Positions 15,605 through 24,798 of a stretch of 64,000 bases of DNA are shown here, piece after piece. The notes beneath the pieces are model-generated. The model was not told the DNA's origin and made no database searches. It saw only the letters and a list, made by a program, of their open reading frames with translations. The translations under genes were made by a program, and so were the position numbers. Positions within the stretch are counted from its first letter, which is position 1. Every line of letters begins with the position of its first letter. Origin of the DNA: JBGLNL01 sp046484125. GTDB lineage: Bacteria; Chloroflexota; Dehalococcoidia; SZUA-161; SpSt-899. The DNA is taken from positions 1 to 64,000 of the forward strand of contig JAWOBX010000036.1 of NCBI GenBank assembly GCA_046484125.1, given 5' to 3'.

Positions 15605-17791
15605 ATGCCAAAAAACGGTTTTATAACGCTGATCATAATAGTGGCGATTATAGCCATTCTATTTACCATATTCTCTCCCGGGGGCGATGAAGTCACAGAG
15701 GATATATCGCTGGATAAACTGATCACAATGGTAAAGGCAGGCGACGTTGCCGAGATAGAGGTCAAGGGTGATTCGCTCAAGGTCACAACGTATGCCGGCG
15801 AGGAACTCAAGTCCAGGAAAGGCTCAGAAACCGACCTCCTGCAGCTTTTCAGAGAGGAAGGCATTCCCCTCAGCGCTGTGTCCATCGTGTACGAGGAAGA
15901 GGGGGGTGGACTGGGTGAGGGGTGGTCACTGGTACTGATCCAATTCCTTCCCCTGATCTTGTTCGGGGCGCTGCTGATATTCCTGTTGCGCCGGGCACAG
16001 GGTGGAGCTAATCAGGCTATGGGCTTTGCCAAGAGCAAGGCAAAGATGTTCACCGGAGATATGCCCACTGTGACCTTCGCTGATGTCGCCGGAGCGGAGG
16101 AAGCCAAAGAGGGCCTGGAAGAGATAGTTGAATTCCTGAAACACTCACAAAAGTTCATTTCTCTGGGAGCCAAAATACCTCGCGGCGTACTCATGGTCGG
16201 GCCGCCGGGAACAGGTAAGACTCTCCTGAGCCGGGCTGTGGCCGGAGAGGCCGGCGTGCCCTTCTTTTCTATAAGCGGGAGCGAGTTCGTGGAGATGTTT
16301 GTTGGCGTTGGCGCGTCCCGGGTTCGAGACCTATTTGATCAGGCCAAAAGAAACGCTCCATGCCTCATATTCATAGATGAAATAGACGCGGTCGGCCGCC
16401 ACCGTGGAGCCGGAGTTGGTGGGGGACATGATGAACGGGAACAAACCTTGAATCAGATACTCTCAGAGATGGACGGTTTTGAGGTCAACACAAATATAAT
16501 AATACTTGCCGCCACCAACCGGCCTGATATTCTCGACCCAGCCCTGCTGCGACCAGGCAGGTTTGATCGTCGAGTCGTGCTCGATCAGCCGGATATCAAA
16601 GGGCGAAAAGCGATACTTGAAGTTCATATGAAAGGCAAGCCAACCGATGAGGCTGTCGACCTTGAAGTCATCGCCAAGCAGACCCCGGGATTCAGCGGGG
16701 CCGACCTTGCAAACCTTGTCAATGAGGCGGCCATCCTCGCCGTCCGGAGAGGAAAGAAAACAATCAGCCTCGCCGAACTGGAGGAGTCCATCGACCGGGT
16801 TCAGCTTGGCCCGGAGAGAAAAAGCCGCGTCATCAGTGATAAGGAGAAAAGAATCGTCGCCTACCATGAGACCGGCCACGCTCTGGTAGCCAGGATGCTG
16901 CCCAATGCCGATCCCGTTCATAAAATCTCCATTATAGCAAGAGGTCTGGCCGGTGGTTACACCAAGCAACTGCCTACGGAGGATCGGTATCTTACGTCGC
17001 GTTCCCAGTTTGAAGACATGCTGGCCACTATGCTGGGAGGGCATGCCGCCGAGGAGATCGCCTTTGGCGATATCACTACCGGTGCGAGCAACGATCTGGA
17101 ACGTGCGACACAAATAGCGCGGACAATGGTCATGCGTTACGGGATGAGTGAAAGAATCGGGTATGAAGAGATCCCGATCAGCGATGCGCTGGTCGAAGCC
17201 CGAAAAGGGAATGTCGAGTATTTCGAGGTTTACGGGGATGACCTCCTGTTAAAGACCAGAGATGGACGTATACTGCAATCGCGCAAAGAGGAGGAATCGC
17301 CCCTTTCCCAGTTGCTGCATGAACACGGGATTGATCCGGAATCATCCGGAATAAAGATCTTCGTCAAGGAATCCGCCGGACTTAACGGCCTGGGACTTCG
17401 TGTGTATGGTAAGAGACAGGAGATGGTTTTCCTGGGCAAGGAGATATCGGAAGAACGGGACTATGGCGAAAAGATAGCAAATGAAATCGACGGAGCCGTT
17501 CATCGACTAATCGAAAACGCGTACGATACCGCCAGAGAAATTCTGACAGATAATCATTCAAAGCTTGTTCAGATAGCTGAAAATCTCATTGTAGAGGAAA
17601 CAATAGAGGGTGAGGCGTTGAACCGGCTTTTTGACTCTCCTACGGTGGAACCCGCGCCGGAATCGGGGGTCGAGGAGCCCGCTACCAAAGCCACCGAAAT
17701 CATAAACAGACCATCGGAGAAAAAACACCGGCACCTACCCGGTGACGCTTATCCCGGCGGTGATTCACCTCCGGAACCACAGACCCAATAA
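15605..17791 (+). CDS. ftsH: ATP-dependent zinc metalloprotease FtsH with internal duplicate of its N-terminal domain
   Basis: 728 residues, GGAAAG before the ATG. Membrane-anchored quality-control protease: two transmembrane helices (about 6-24 and 108-127) flank the FtsH_ext domain. Walker A is GPPGTGKT (199-206), Walker B FIDEID, the second region of homology is ATNRPDILDPALLRPGRFD, and the zinc site is HETGH (421-425). The protease domain is interrupted after MSERIG (514-519) by about 80 residues (520-599) before VYGKRQEMVFLGKE resumes. The insert aligns with this protein's own FtsH_ext domain (34-98): EVYGDDLLL and LQSRKEEES against EVKGDSLKV and LKSRKGSET. No intein motifs are seen. Core catalytic residues are intact, so the enzyme should be active. 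Confidence 0.95.
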   Translation: MPKNGFITLIIIVAIIAILFTIFSPGGDEVTEDISLDKLITMVKAGDVAEIEVKGDSLKVTTYAGEELKSRKGSETDLLQLFREEGIPLSAVSIVYEEEGGGLGEGWSLVLIQFLPLILFGALLIFLLRRAQGGANQAMGFAKSKAKMFTGDMPTVTFADVAGAEEAKEGLEEIVEFLKHSQKFISLGAKIPRGVLMVGPPGTGKTLLSRAVAGEAGVPFFSISGSEFVEMFVGVGASRVRDLFDQAKRNAPCLIFIDEIDAVGRHRGAGVGGGHDEREQTLNQILSEMDGFEVNTNIIILAATNRPDILDPALLRPGRFDRRVVLDQPDIKGRKAILEVHMKGKPTDEAVDLEVIAKQTPGFSGADLANLVNEAAILAVRRGKKTISLAELEESIDRVQLGPERKSRVISDKEKRIVAYHETGHALVARMLPNADPVHKISIIARGLAGGYTKQLPTEDRYLTSRSQFEDMLATMLGGHAAEEIAFGDITTGASNDLERATQIARTMVMRYGMSERIGYEEIPISDALVEARKGNVEYFEVYGDDLLLKTRDGRILQSRKEEESPLSQLLHEHGIDPESSGIKIFVKESAGLNGLGLRVYGKRQEMVFLGKEISEERDYGEKIANEIDGAVHRLIENAYDTAREILTDNHSKLVQIAENLIVEETIEGEALNRLFDSPTVEPAPESGVEEPATKATEIINRPSEKKHRHLPGDAYPGGDSPPEPQTQ

Positions 17792-17899
17792 CGAGTAAGT
17801 ATTATCCCCCAAAACAAACAACAATTAGAACTGGTATCTTCAGGTATTGCGTCAATGCTGGCCATTTCTCCTCCAGAAGAACGTCCTCAGGTTTTCACA

Positions 17900-18913
17900 T
17901 TAAACAACCAGCTTTAACAAGTGAGTCAGTACCCATCCTAAACCGATACAAATAGGGAAGGTCATTATCCACGCGGAGATTATATTCCCGGTAACCCCCC
18001 ACCGGACTGCCGAGAGGCGCTGAGTTGCCCCCACGCCCATGACCGACGCGACAGTGCAATGAGTGGTGCTCACTGGAATTCCAAGTTGTGAAGCAAGCTC
18101 GATAACACCTCCAGCGGAGAAATCAGACGTAAAACCATGTGGCGGATCCAGACGGGTAACCTTGAATCCAACTGTCTTTATAACCCTCCATCCACCCAAT
18201 GCCGTCCCCAGTGATATGGAAGCAGCCGCGGCAAAGACTATTCCAAGGGGTATATCGTCCCAGTAATCAGTTTTTTCATAATACAGCACAAACGCCATTA
18301 CCATGAGGGCGATCGGCATTTGACCGTCGTTTTTACCATGCGCGTAGGCCAGAAACGCGGTGGTAAGGTACTGCAGTTTGCGAAAGATTGACATCACCCG
18401 GCCCGGGGCACTCCTGTGAAATATCCACATCACGATTATCATCAATACAAAGGCGCCTATAAATCCCAGAGCAGGCGCGCATATTACCGCAGCCAGAGTC
18501 AGTTCGAATTTACCCCACCCGATCGAGCTCCCTGTGGCCAATCCCGCCCCGACAAGAGCCGCCACCAGAGAGTGGCTGACACTGATTGGTAAAGCCAGCC
18601 GCGTAGCAGTCACGGTCCAGATGATGGCCGCGGCAACAGCTCCTATCACTATGCTGTAACCATAATCACCGGCAACCGCTTCCTCGGTCAGAATCCCCTT
18701 GCCTATGGTCTTGGCGACGGCGGCACCTACGAGCGCTCCGTGAATTGCCCCAAGCAGGTTACCTGTAGCGGCAATCGCGATCGCCTTACGAGGAGATAGA
18801 GCGCGGCTTCCGATTGACGCAGCTACCGCGTTGGCTGCGTCATTCAGTCCGTTTGAGAAACCGAATCCAAGCGCAACCGCTAAGATCAGAACCAGCAGGA
18901 AAACATCAAGCAT
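17900..18913 (-). CDS. pit: Low-affinity inorganic phosphate transporter, PiT family
   Basis: 337 residues, about ten transmembrane segments. The two inverted PiT signatures are present: GFSNGLNDAANAVA near the N-terminus and AHGKNDGQMPIAL in the middle, plus PISVSHS and PVSTTHC at the paired half-sites. It moves phosphate with a cation. It overlaps the 3' end of the DUF47 gene by 8 nt, a usual pairing (PhoU-like accessory plus Pit). A Pho-box-like array lies upstream of the pair. Confidence 0.93.
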   Translation of the reverse strand: MLDVFLLVLILAVALGFGFSNGLNDAANAVAASIGSRALSPRKAIAIAATGNLLGAIHGALVGAAVAKTIGKGILTEEAVAGDYGYSIVIGAVAAAIIWTVTATRLALPISVSHSLVAALVGAGLATGSSIGWGKFELTLAAVICAPALGFIGAFVLMIIVMWIFHRSAPGRVMSIFRKLQYLTTAFLAYAHGKNDGQMPIALMVMAFVLYYEKTDYWDDIPLGIVFAAAASISLGTALGGWRVIKTVGFKVTRLDPPHGFTSDFSAGGVIELASQLGIPVSTTHCTVASVMGVGATQRLSAVRWGVTGNIISAWIMTFPICIGLGWVLTHLLKLVV

Positions 18914-19538
18914 ATTTCAATACGATACCTTCCAGTACGTTGGCCACATCCTCGCCGCGGTCAACGGCCTTCTCCAGGTTCTCGTATATATCACGCCATT
19001 TTATGATCTCGAGCACGTCCGCCTCTTCGTCGAACAAATCGACCAGGGCGGCATTCTGAAGGTCATCCGCCTCGTTTTCCAGACGGTGTATCTCCACACA
19101 GTGAGTGAGAATCTTGCGGCGCTGAGAGTGATTACGCACGAGGGGAACCGCCTTAGCCAGTTCAATGACCACTTTATTGATGATATAGGTGATCTCTATT
19201 GCCCTGGGTGTCGGCTGCTCGATTCTATAGAGAAATAGCCGTTTGGTGACACCCTCGATAAAATCCAGCACATCATCAAGGCTGTTGGCCAGGAGCGCGA
19301 TGTCCTCCCGGTCAATCGGGGTGACAAAGCTGCGATGCAGGCTCTCTATAATCCTGTGGGTTATCTCATCACCATCGCGTTCAATCTTCTTTATCTCTCG
19401 AGCTTTCTCCCGGGTATCGGTGAAATCGTCAAACAGATTGACCAGCCTGGCTGAGGCGGCGGACAGATTTACAGCGCTTTGCTCGAACAAATCGAAAAAT
19501 TTCTCATTTTGCGGTACCAGTCGGATTCTGGCCAACAT
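18906..19538 (-). CDS. DUF47/PhoU-like phosphate transport accessory protein
   Basis: 210 residues, all helical, with the EIKKIERDGDEITHRIIESL and ENEADDLQNAALVDLF segments typical of DUF47 (Pit accessory) proteins, which carry PhoU-type metal-binding E/DxxxD patterns. AGGTGG-type site precedes the ATG. Probably modulates the Pit transporter encoded immediately downstream. Confidence 0.9.
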   Translation of the reverse strand: MLARIRLVPQNEKFFDLFEQSAVNLSAASARLVNLFDDFTDTREKAREIKKIERDGDEITHRIIESLHRSFVTPIDREDIALLANSLDDVLDFIEGVTKRLFLYRIEQPTPRAIEITYIINKVVIELAKAVPLVRNHSQRRKILTHCVEIHRLENEADDLQNAALVDLFDEEADVLEIIKWRDIYENLEKAVDRGEDVANVLEGIVLKYA

Positions 19539-19855
19539 CCACCTCCTTTATGCCACATATTTATCGAGAAAACGAAGGGGAAGTAAAATTCGTTGCAAAG
19601 GATCGGGTGCGGTTCCTGGATCGGCGATGTGATGCATGTATACGGCAGGGAGCATTGAAGAGTTTTCCATAATATCGAGCCGCGCGATAGCCGGATTTAC
19701 GGATTGGGCTGCCATCTAAGGGGAAAATAACATGTGAATGTTAATGGAAGTTTAACGGAAGTTTAACGGAATGTTAACGAGTTAATTTACCGGGTTGCAC
19801 AGGGGTTGACCAGAGGTTCCTTAAATACCTCCAGTTGGCGTGGGATGGTACCAAT
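19539..19855. other. Intergenic region between phoU and the DUF47-pit unit
   Basis: Contains the Pho-box array (19738-19781) and a fragment of the TTAAGGAACCTCTG repeat family on the minus strand (19801-19826). No gene supported. Confidence 0.6.
19738..19781 (-). promoter_or_regulatory. Pho-box array (four 11-bp direct repeats) upstream of DUF47-pit
   Basis: ATGTTAATGGA, AGTTTAACGGA, AGTTTAACGGA and ATGTTAACGAG follow one another with exact 11-bp periodicity. PhoB/PhoP response regulators bind such helically phased direct repeats, and the TTAAC core is close to the Gram-positive PhoP box. The array is about 200 bp upstream of the DUF47 start, and phoB-phoR are encoded 5 kb away. Confidence 0.7.
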
Positions 19856-20515
19856 CTATAACGCTGACATTTCCTCCATTCTGCCTGTCACGGCGAATAC
19901 CACGCGTTCACAGATGTTGGTTGCCCTGTCACCAATGCGTTCAAGCTTGTGTGCCACCCAGATGATACGGGTGCCAATGGCAACGAAAGCGCTATCCTCG
20001 GTCATCAAAGCGATACACTGCTGGAGCACCTTATGATAAATCGAATCGATTTCATCATCCCGTTCGGCTATATCCCTGGCTTTACGTTCGTCTTTATCGA
20101 CGAAAGCCCTGAGACTTTCACGCAACATCTCACTGCCGATATTGGCCATAGCCGGGATATCAACGAGCGGCCTGCATGGCGGGTCATCGCGTAAAAGCAG
20201 TGAGATTTCAGCGACACCCGAAGCGTAATCGCCCATCCTCTCCAGGTCGGTAACTATGCTCAGAACACTGAGTATTGTTCGGAGGTCACCTGCCATAGGC
20301 TGCTGCTTGGCGATCAACTTCACGCAGGTTTCCTCTATCTCGAAGCGCTTCTGGTTGATCTTTTCATCATCCTGGCATACCTGCTCAGCTAGGTCGAAAT
20401 CACGCCTGTTGAGGGATTCCACCGCACGGGCAATAGCCTTCTCTACCATACTGCCCATAACGAGCGTCTCATCCTGAAGATCCCGCAATTGATGTGAAAA
20501 TGCCTGCCGTGTCAT
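19856..20515 (-). CDS. phoU: Phosphate-specific transport system accessory protein PhoU
   Basis: 219 residues made of two PhoU three-helix repeats; DLERMGDYASGVAEI and KLERIGDRATNICERVVF are the paired metal-binding signatures (ERxGDxAxxI). It signals phosphate status from the Pst transporter to the PhoR kinase. Last gene of the pstSCAB-phoU operon, 12 nt behind pstB. Confidence 0.95.
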   Translation of the reverse strand: MTRQAFSHQLRDLQDETLVMGSMVEKAIARAVESLNRRDFDLAEQVCQDDEKINQKRFEIEETCVKLIAKQQPMAGDLRTILSVLSIVTDLERMGDYASGVAEISLLLRDDPPCRPLVDIPAMANIGSEMLRESLRAFVDKDERKARDIAERDDEIDSIYHKVLQQCIALMTEDSAFVAIGTRIIWVAHKLERIGDRATNICERVVFAVTGRMEEMSAL

Positions 20516-20527
20516 ATGACCTCCTTT

Positions 20528-21283
20528 CTATCCGAACCGGCCGGTGATATAATCCTCGGTCCTCTTGTCGCGGGGCCTGGAAAAAATTTCATCAGTAGGT
20601 CCGAATTCCACCATCTCACCCATCAGGAAGAATCCGGTCCGATCCGATACCCGGGCGGCCTGCTGCATATTATGGGTGACGATAACTATAGTGTACTTCT
20701 TCTTGAGCTCTTGCATTAACTCCTCTATTTTAAGTGTGGCTACTGGATCAAGAGCTGAGCAGGGCTCATCCATAAGGATGACCTCAGGTTCCACTGCCAG
20801 AACTCGAGCTATGCACAACCGTTGCTGCTGTCCTCCGGAGAGTGATAGTCCTGATTTATGTACATCATCCTTTATCTCGTCCCAGAGCGCGGCCGCTCTA
20901 AGACTCCGCTCGACTAAATTCTCAAGTCTGCTTTTATTGTTAATACCCTGACGCCTCGGTCCAAAGGCGACGTTCTCAAAGATCGATTTGGGGAAAGGAT
21001 TTGGCTGCTGGAAGACCATGCCAACCCGCTTACGCAATTCCACCACATCTATACCCGGTCTGTAGATATCCTCATCATCAAGCATGACCCGGCCTTCCAG
21101 GCGAGTCTTTGGGATGGTATCATTCATTCGATTCAAACACCTCAGAAAAGTGGACTTCCCACAACCGGAGGGTCCAATAAGGGCTGTGATTTCGTTTTCG
21201 TTCACTTCCAGGGAGATTTCGTTCAGCGCCTGGACCTCATCATAAAAGAAACTGATCTTCCTGGCGTCGATCTTCTTGCTCAT
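20528..21283 (-). CDS. pstB: Phosphate ABC transporter ATP-binding protein
   Basis: About 251 residues from the ATG at 21283, which has AGGAGG at ideal spacing; a longer frame starts at 21319 inside pstA. Walker A GPSGCGKST, ABC signature LSGGQQQRLCIARVLA, Walker B VILMDEPCSALDP, and the PstB-typical insertion GIDVVELRKRVGMVFQQPNPFPKSIFENVAFGPR. Drives high-affinity phosphate uptake with PstA/PstC. Confidence 0.96.
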   Translation of the reverse strand: MSKKIDARKISFFYDEVQALNEISLEVNENEITALIGPSGCGKSTFLRCLNRMNDTIPKTRLEGRVMLDDEDIYRPGIDVVELRKRVGMVFQQPNPFPKSIFENVAFGPRRQGINNKSRLENLVERSLRAAALWDEIKDDVHKSGLSLSGGQQQRLCIARVLAVEPEVILMDEPCSALDPVATLKIEELMQELKKKYTIVIVTHNMQQAARVSDRTGFFLMGEMVEFGPTDEIFSRPRDKRTEDYITGRFG

Positions 21284-21296
21284 GTCAGCCTCCTGT

Positions 21297-22151
21297 TCAG
21301 CGCCCCTCCATCCTTGCAATCCAGCGACTGGAAACCCATCGCGTAGTCAGGTTGATTACCACAACGGTCGCGACCAGTATAACTCCCGCACCGAAGGCTG
21401 CCTCATAATCAAGGGTATTCATCGCGCGGTACAGCAGCTCCAGAGAAAGCGTACGAGCAGGATCTGTGGGCGATTCGGGAATAATCAGGCCCTGGTTGCC
21501 CATTGTTACATACAGGCACGCCGTTTCCTCAACCGCACGGCCCAGTGCCAGTATCACCGCGGTTACAATTCCGGGCAGAGCACCCGGCAGTACCACGTGA
21601 CGAATGCTTTGCCACTTGGTGGCGCCCAGAGAATAACCGGCTTCACGGTATGAACGCGGAACGGTTTTTATCGCCTCCTCCGTCGTACGAATAACGGTGG
21701 GCAGCACCAGGCATGAGAGGGTAAGGGCACCGGCGAATATGGAGAGGCCGAAGTTGAGCACCATTACAAAGAGAGCGAACCCGAACATTCCAAAGATGAT
21801 CGAAGGGATGCCGGCCAGTGTCTCAATCACCCATCGAACGATGGCGGTGATCCAGTTGTCCTTCGCGTATTCGGCCATATAGATACCGGCACCTATGCCG
21901 ATGGGGCAGGCAAAACCTATTGTCAGGCCGACTATCCACAGGGTACCTATAATGGCCGTTCGAATTCCTCCGGTCGCGCCTGCGTGAATCCCTCCTTTGG
22001 GATCCGTGGAAAGGAAGTTCCAGTCGATGGACCCTACTCCCTTGACCATCACATAGCCGATGATAATCACGAGAGCCGATATGGCGACTATCGCTGCTGC
22101 CCAGCAAAGTGCCCATGCTATCATCTGAGTCGTCCTCGGGGAAAGCTTCAC
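21297..22151 (-). CDS. pstA: Phosphate ABC transporter permease PstA
   Basis: 284 residues, six predicted transmembrane helices, with the permease EAA-type loop (REAGYSLGATKWQSIRHVVLPGALPGI). The start overlaps the pstC stop by 4 nt (ATGA), so the two are translationally coupled. Confidence 0.95.
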   Translation of the reverse strand: MKLSPRTTQMIAWALCWAAAIVAISALVIIIGYVMVKGVGSIDWNFLSTDPKGGIHAGATGGIRTAIIGTLWIVGLTIGFACPIGIGAGIYMAEYAKDNWITAIVRWVIETLAGIPSIIFGMFGFALFVMVLNFGLSIFAGALTLSCLVLPTVIRTTEEAIKTVPRSYREAGYSLGATKWQSIRHVVLPGALPGIVTAVILALGRAVEETACLYVTMGNQGLIIPESPTDPARTLSLELLYRAMNTLDYEAAFGAGVILVATVVVINLTTRWVSSRWIARMEGR

Positions 22152-23032
22152 CTCATCTGCCTCCGTCTCAGGATCATCCCTATGCTATTGAGGAGAAGTA
22201 TAAAAACAAGCAGTACCACACCGTCAGCGAACAGGGCATTCCAGTGATTCCCGGCAGCATAGCCTATCTCCAGGGCAGGCGTCGTGGTCAGTGTCCGGGC
22301 GGGCTCAGTGGGGAGGAGGGGCATGGTTAGAGAATTCCCCATCACCATGTATACAGCCATGGTTTCCCCGATGGCCCTTCCCATTCCCAGCACGATGGCT
22401 GCCAGTATGCCTGATCTGGCCGATGGCAACACCACGTGCCACATCATCTGCCAGCGAGTTGCCCCGAGTGCCAGAGCTCCTTCCCTGTAATCACGAGGCA
22501 CCGCCCGCATGCTGTCCTCGCTGATGCTGACAACAGTCGGCAATACCATAATGGAAACTACAATGGCGCCTGCGAGGATACTGTCGCCAGTCATTGCGCC
22601 GGGAAGCCCGGCAATTCTGGGCACCAGAAGGGTAAGTCCCACCAGACCGTAAACCACAGAGGGGATACCCACCAGTAGTTCGATAGCCGGACGGACTATC
22701 TGCCGCACTCGAAGGGGAGCGACTTCGGCGAGGAAAATGGCACAGAATATGCCGAGCGGTACGGCCATGACCAGGGCCAGCGAGGTTACATACAAGGTGC
22801 CTACTATAAACTGAAGAATGCCGAACTCGCCCCGGCTCGGTTTCCATTCCGTCCCTGAGATCATGTCCCAGAGTCCCACGTCGGCAATAACCGGCCATGC
22901 CTCACGAAGTATAAAAAGCATTACAAGGGCAAGAACCAGAATCCCGCTGAGACCGCAGATGAATATGGCCCAGCGCCATGCCTGATCGGTCACATAGCGG
23001 ATTCTGATGCCCCTTAACCTTTTTCTAAACAT
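22148..23032 (-). CDS. pstC: Phosphate ABC transporter permease PstC
   Basis: 294 residues, six predicted transmembrane helices, EAA loop REGALALGATRWQMMWHVVLPSARSGI and the PstC signature GMGRAIGETMAVYMVMGN. Between it and pstS upstream lie 215 bp containing a dispersed repeat and a hairpin, which may reduce read-through from pstS. Confidence 0.95.
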   Translation of the reverse strand: MFRKRLRGIRIRYVTDQAWRWAIFICGLSGILVLALVMLFILREAWPVIADVGLWDMISGTEWKPSRGEFGILQFIVGTLYVTSLALVMAVPLGIFCAIFLAEVAPLRVRQIVRPAIELLVGIPSVVYGLVGLTLLVPRIAGLPGAMTGDSILAGAIVVSIMVLPTVVSISEDSMRAVPRDYREGALALGATRWQMMWHVVLPSARSGILAAIVLGMGRAIGETMAVYMVMGNSLTMPLLPTEPARTLTTTPALEIGYAAGNHWNALFADGVVLLVFILLLNSIGMILRRRQMR

Positions 23033-23071
23033 TACACAATCCCGGCGCGGTTTTTTACGGTGGCTCAGCTA

Positions 23072-23133
23072 GTGTGCTGCCCCTAACGGTTCTATACAAA
23101 CGTTCCGCATTGCTCTTTTCACCGCATTGCTAC
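23072..23133 (+). repeat. Dispersed ~63-bp repeat, copy B
   Basis: Matches copies at 158-220 and 59893-59954 (core TTCTATACAAACGTTCCGCA). It sits inside the pst operon between pstS and pstC and is followed 20 nt later by a hairpin at 23154-23187. Confidence 0.65.
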
Positions 23134-23153
23134 ACTTAAAAAGCTGACTGCTC

Positions 23154-23187
23154 CGGTAACGCACTGGCAACCGCGAGTGCGTTACCG
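23154..23187. repeat. 12-bp inverted repeat between pstS and pstC
   Basis: CGGTAACGCACT (23154-23165) and AGTGCGTTACCG (23176-23187) around a 10-nt loop, with no T run. Placed like the palindrome that follows repeat copy C. In the minus-strand mRNA it could stabilise the pstS transcript end, a known way to make more binding protein than permease; that role is inference. Confidence 0.7.
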
Positions 23188-23247
23188 AGTCGCCGTAGCT
23201 TGCTGAGTCGTGTCTCTTTTCGATTTGCCTGTAAGGTATCCGCGCTA

Positions 23248-24096
23248 TTACTTCATCAGCGGAATGTACCCCTCCTTTTCGGCTATCTGCTGCCCTTCGT
23301 CACTCCTGCAGAAATCCACAAACGCCTTCTCCACGCCGCCGGGAATCTCTCTGCTCAGGAGGTTAAGGCGTCGTAAGACCGGGTATTCGCCACTCATACA
23401 GGTTTCCAGAGTGGGCTCAAGACCGTTAAGGGACAGAGCCTTCAGTCCCTCAACATAGCCAAGCGAGAGAAATCCGATCGCATCGGATTGAGCCGCCACC
23501 TTCGACCTGATAGCACCGTTAGAATCAAAGAACAGGGAGTCGTTTTTGATCTCTTTGGTTACTCTGGATTCAAAACAATCCCTCGTGCCTGAGCCTTCCT
23601 CACGTGATATCACAACAATGGACTTGTCATCACCACCAACTTCCTTCCAGTTGGTTATCTTTCCTTCGTATATCTTCTTTACCTGGTCCAGGCTCAAATC
23701 CGAAACCGGATTGCTGGAATGCACCGCTATGGCCACCGCATCCCGGGCAATGGCAATCGGGATGAGGTCCTGCTCCGTTATCTTGATGTCTCTTGATGCA
23801 GCGCCCAGGTCCACGGCCCCCTGCGCGCAGGCCCTGACGCCTGCACTGGATCCGCCGCCTGAAATGTTTACCCTGACACTCTGATGTCGATCCATGAACG
23901 CCACAGCCATCATCTCCGCCAGCGGTTGCACGCTGGTTGAGCCGGCTACATCGATGGTACCGGAAAGCGTAGTATTCGTCTGATCGTCGTTGGAGCCCTT
24001 TGCCCCATTGTCGTCATCACCGCAGGCAGCCAGCAGAGGTGCCAGTGCCAGCAGCAATATACACATCAACCCCACAAAAGACCATGTTCCTTTCAT
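23248..24096 (-). CDS. pstS: Phosphate-binding lipoprotein PstS
   Basis: 282 residues. A lipoprotein signal peptide ends in LLAAC (lipidated Cys near residue 25) followed by an acidic linker. IDVAGSTSVQPLAEMMA, NISGGGSSAGVRAC and ISREEGSGTRDCFE are the phosphate-binding loops of the PstS family. GGAGG lies 4 nt before the ATG. First gene of the pst operon. Confidence 0.95.
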   Translation of the reverse strand: MKGTWSFVGLMCILLLALAPLLAACGDDDNGAKGSNDDQTNTTLSGTIDVAGSTSVQPLAEMMAVAFMDRHQSVRVNISGGGSSAGVRACAQGAVDLGAASRDIKITEQDLIPIAIARDAVAIAVHSSNPVSDLSLDQVKKIYEGKITNWKEVGGDDKSIVVISREEGSGTRDCFESRVTKEIKNDSLFFDSNGAIRSKVAAQSDAIGFLSLGYVEGLKALSLNGLEPTLETCMSGEYPVLRRLNLLSREIPGGVEKAFVDFCRSDEGQQIAEKEGYIPLMK

Positions 24097-24754
24097 TTTT
24101 CCTCCTTTTTCTCTCTTTTTTACTATTTATATCTTCGCAGTCGCCACTCATTTCGAGAACTGGCACCTGTTTCCATCAGGTCAGTCGAGAGTTACCATTG
24201 TCCCCGATTCACCACTGCTTGGGGCGTCCTGTTCATTTGCACTTCTTTCCGATTCAATACAGATTCCATCAGGGGTCTGGCGGTAGCCCGGTTGGTTGCC
24301 ACAGGTACATTGATATACATCGCAGATATCGGCCCCTCTTCAAGAAAAGGTATATTCAGGCCAGTCTTCGCTTTAACCGGTTGTCCTGTACCCCTGGTAG
24401 TTGCCAAATAGATACTCTCCTCGATATCCGGGAGAGATAAAAGCCGGGGCAAGTCGCTGTTTGGCGGGAACGCTCGCGGGTATGGATGGCTCTGAGGATT
24501 CTCGTATTTGGCGGTGTATTTTAACTGTAACCTGAAACCCGAGGTTAATATTTCGTGTTTTTTATACGCTGAATAAATATCCACCTGCTGTCTCTTCCTC
24601 AGTGAGTGGAGGGTAATCTTTTCTATCACTTTCCATCGAAAGTAGAAACGCGGTTCTGCGAGAATGAAGAAAGCCTGAGATACCCGGCTCCGGTGTGGTT
24701 GGTGAGTGAAAGTGACTGAGGTTTGTTACCATCTCCATAACAAAAGATAGCACG
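24097..24754. other. Long region between phoR and pstS
   Basis: About 660 bp between the second Pho-box array and the pstS start. Only two weak minus-strand frames overlap here (24629-24192 and 24753-24562), in different phases. It may be a long leader or hold a decayed gene. No terminator or promoter is clear. Confidence 0.4.
24192..24629 (-). CDS. Doubtful hypothetical protein between Pho box and pstS
   Basis: 145 codons with a GTG start and only a weak GGAAA site. No family recognised; the C-terminal half (FLEEGPISAMYINVPVATNRATARPLMESV) reads like a real protein, the N-terminal half does not. It begins about 125 bp downstream of a Pho-box array, so it could be a phosphate-regulated gene, a remnant, or chance. 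Confidence 0.2.
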   Translation of the reverse strand: MIEKITLHSLRKRQQVDIYSAYKKHEILTSGFRLQLKYTAKYENPQSHPYPRAFPPNSDLPRLLSLPDIEESIYLATTRGTGQPVKAKTGLNIPFLEEGPISAMYINVPVATNRATARPLMESVLNRKEVQMNRTPQAVVNRGQW

Positions 24755-24798
24755 CTGAATTTAAACAGGTGTTAAGCTTTTGTAAAGGAAATGTTAAA
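24755..24798 (-). promoter_or_regulatory. Second Pho-box array, at the end of phoR
   Basis: On the minus strand TTTAACATTTC, CTTTACAAAAG, CTTAACACCTG and TTTAAATTCAG repeat with exact 11-bp spacing. They overlap the last codons of phoR and point toward pstS, whose start is about 660 bp away. Likely binding site for the PhoB-type regulator controlling the pst operon. Confidence 0.6.

Noticed and set aside
17161..17400. Intein in FtsH
   Set aside because: The insert is only ~80 residues, lacks splice-junction Cys/Ser and His-Asn, and aligns with FtsH_ext.
24562..24753. Short minus-strand protein after the Pho box
   Set aside because: No ribosome site, overlaps another frame in a different phase, no recognisable sequence.
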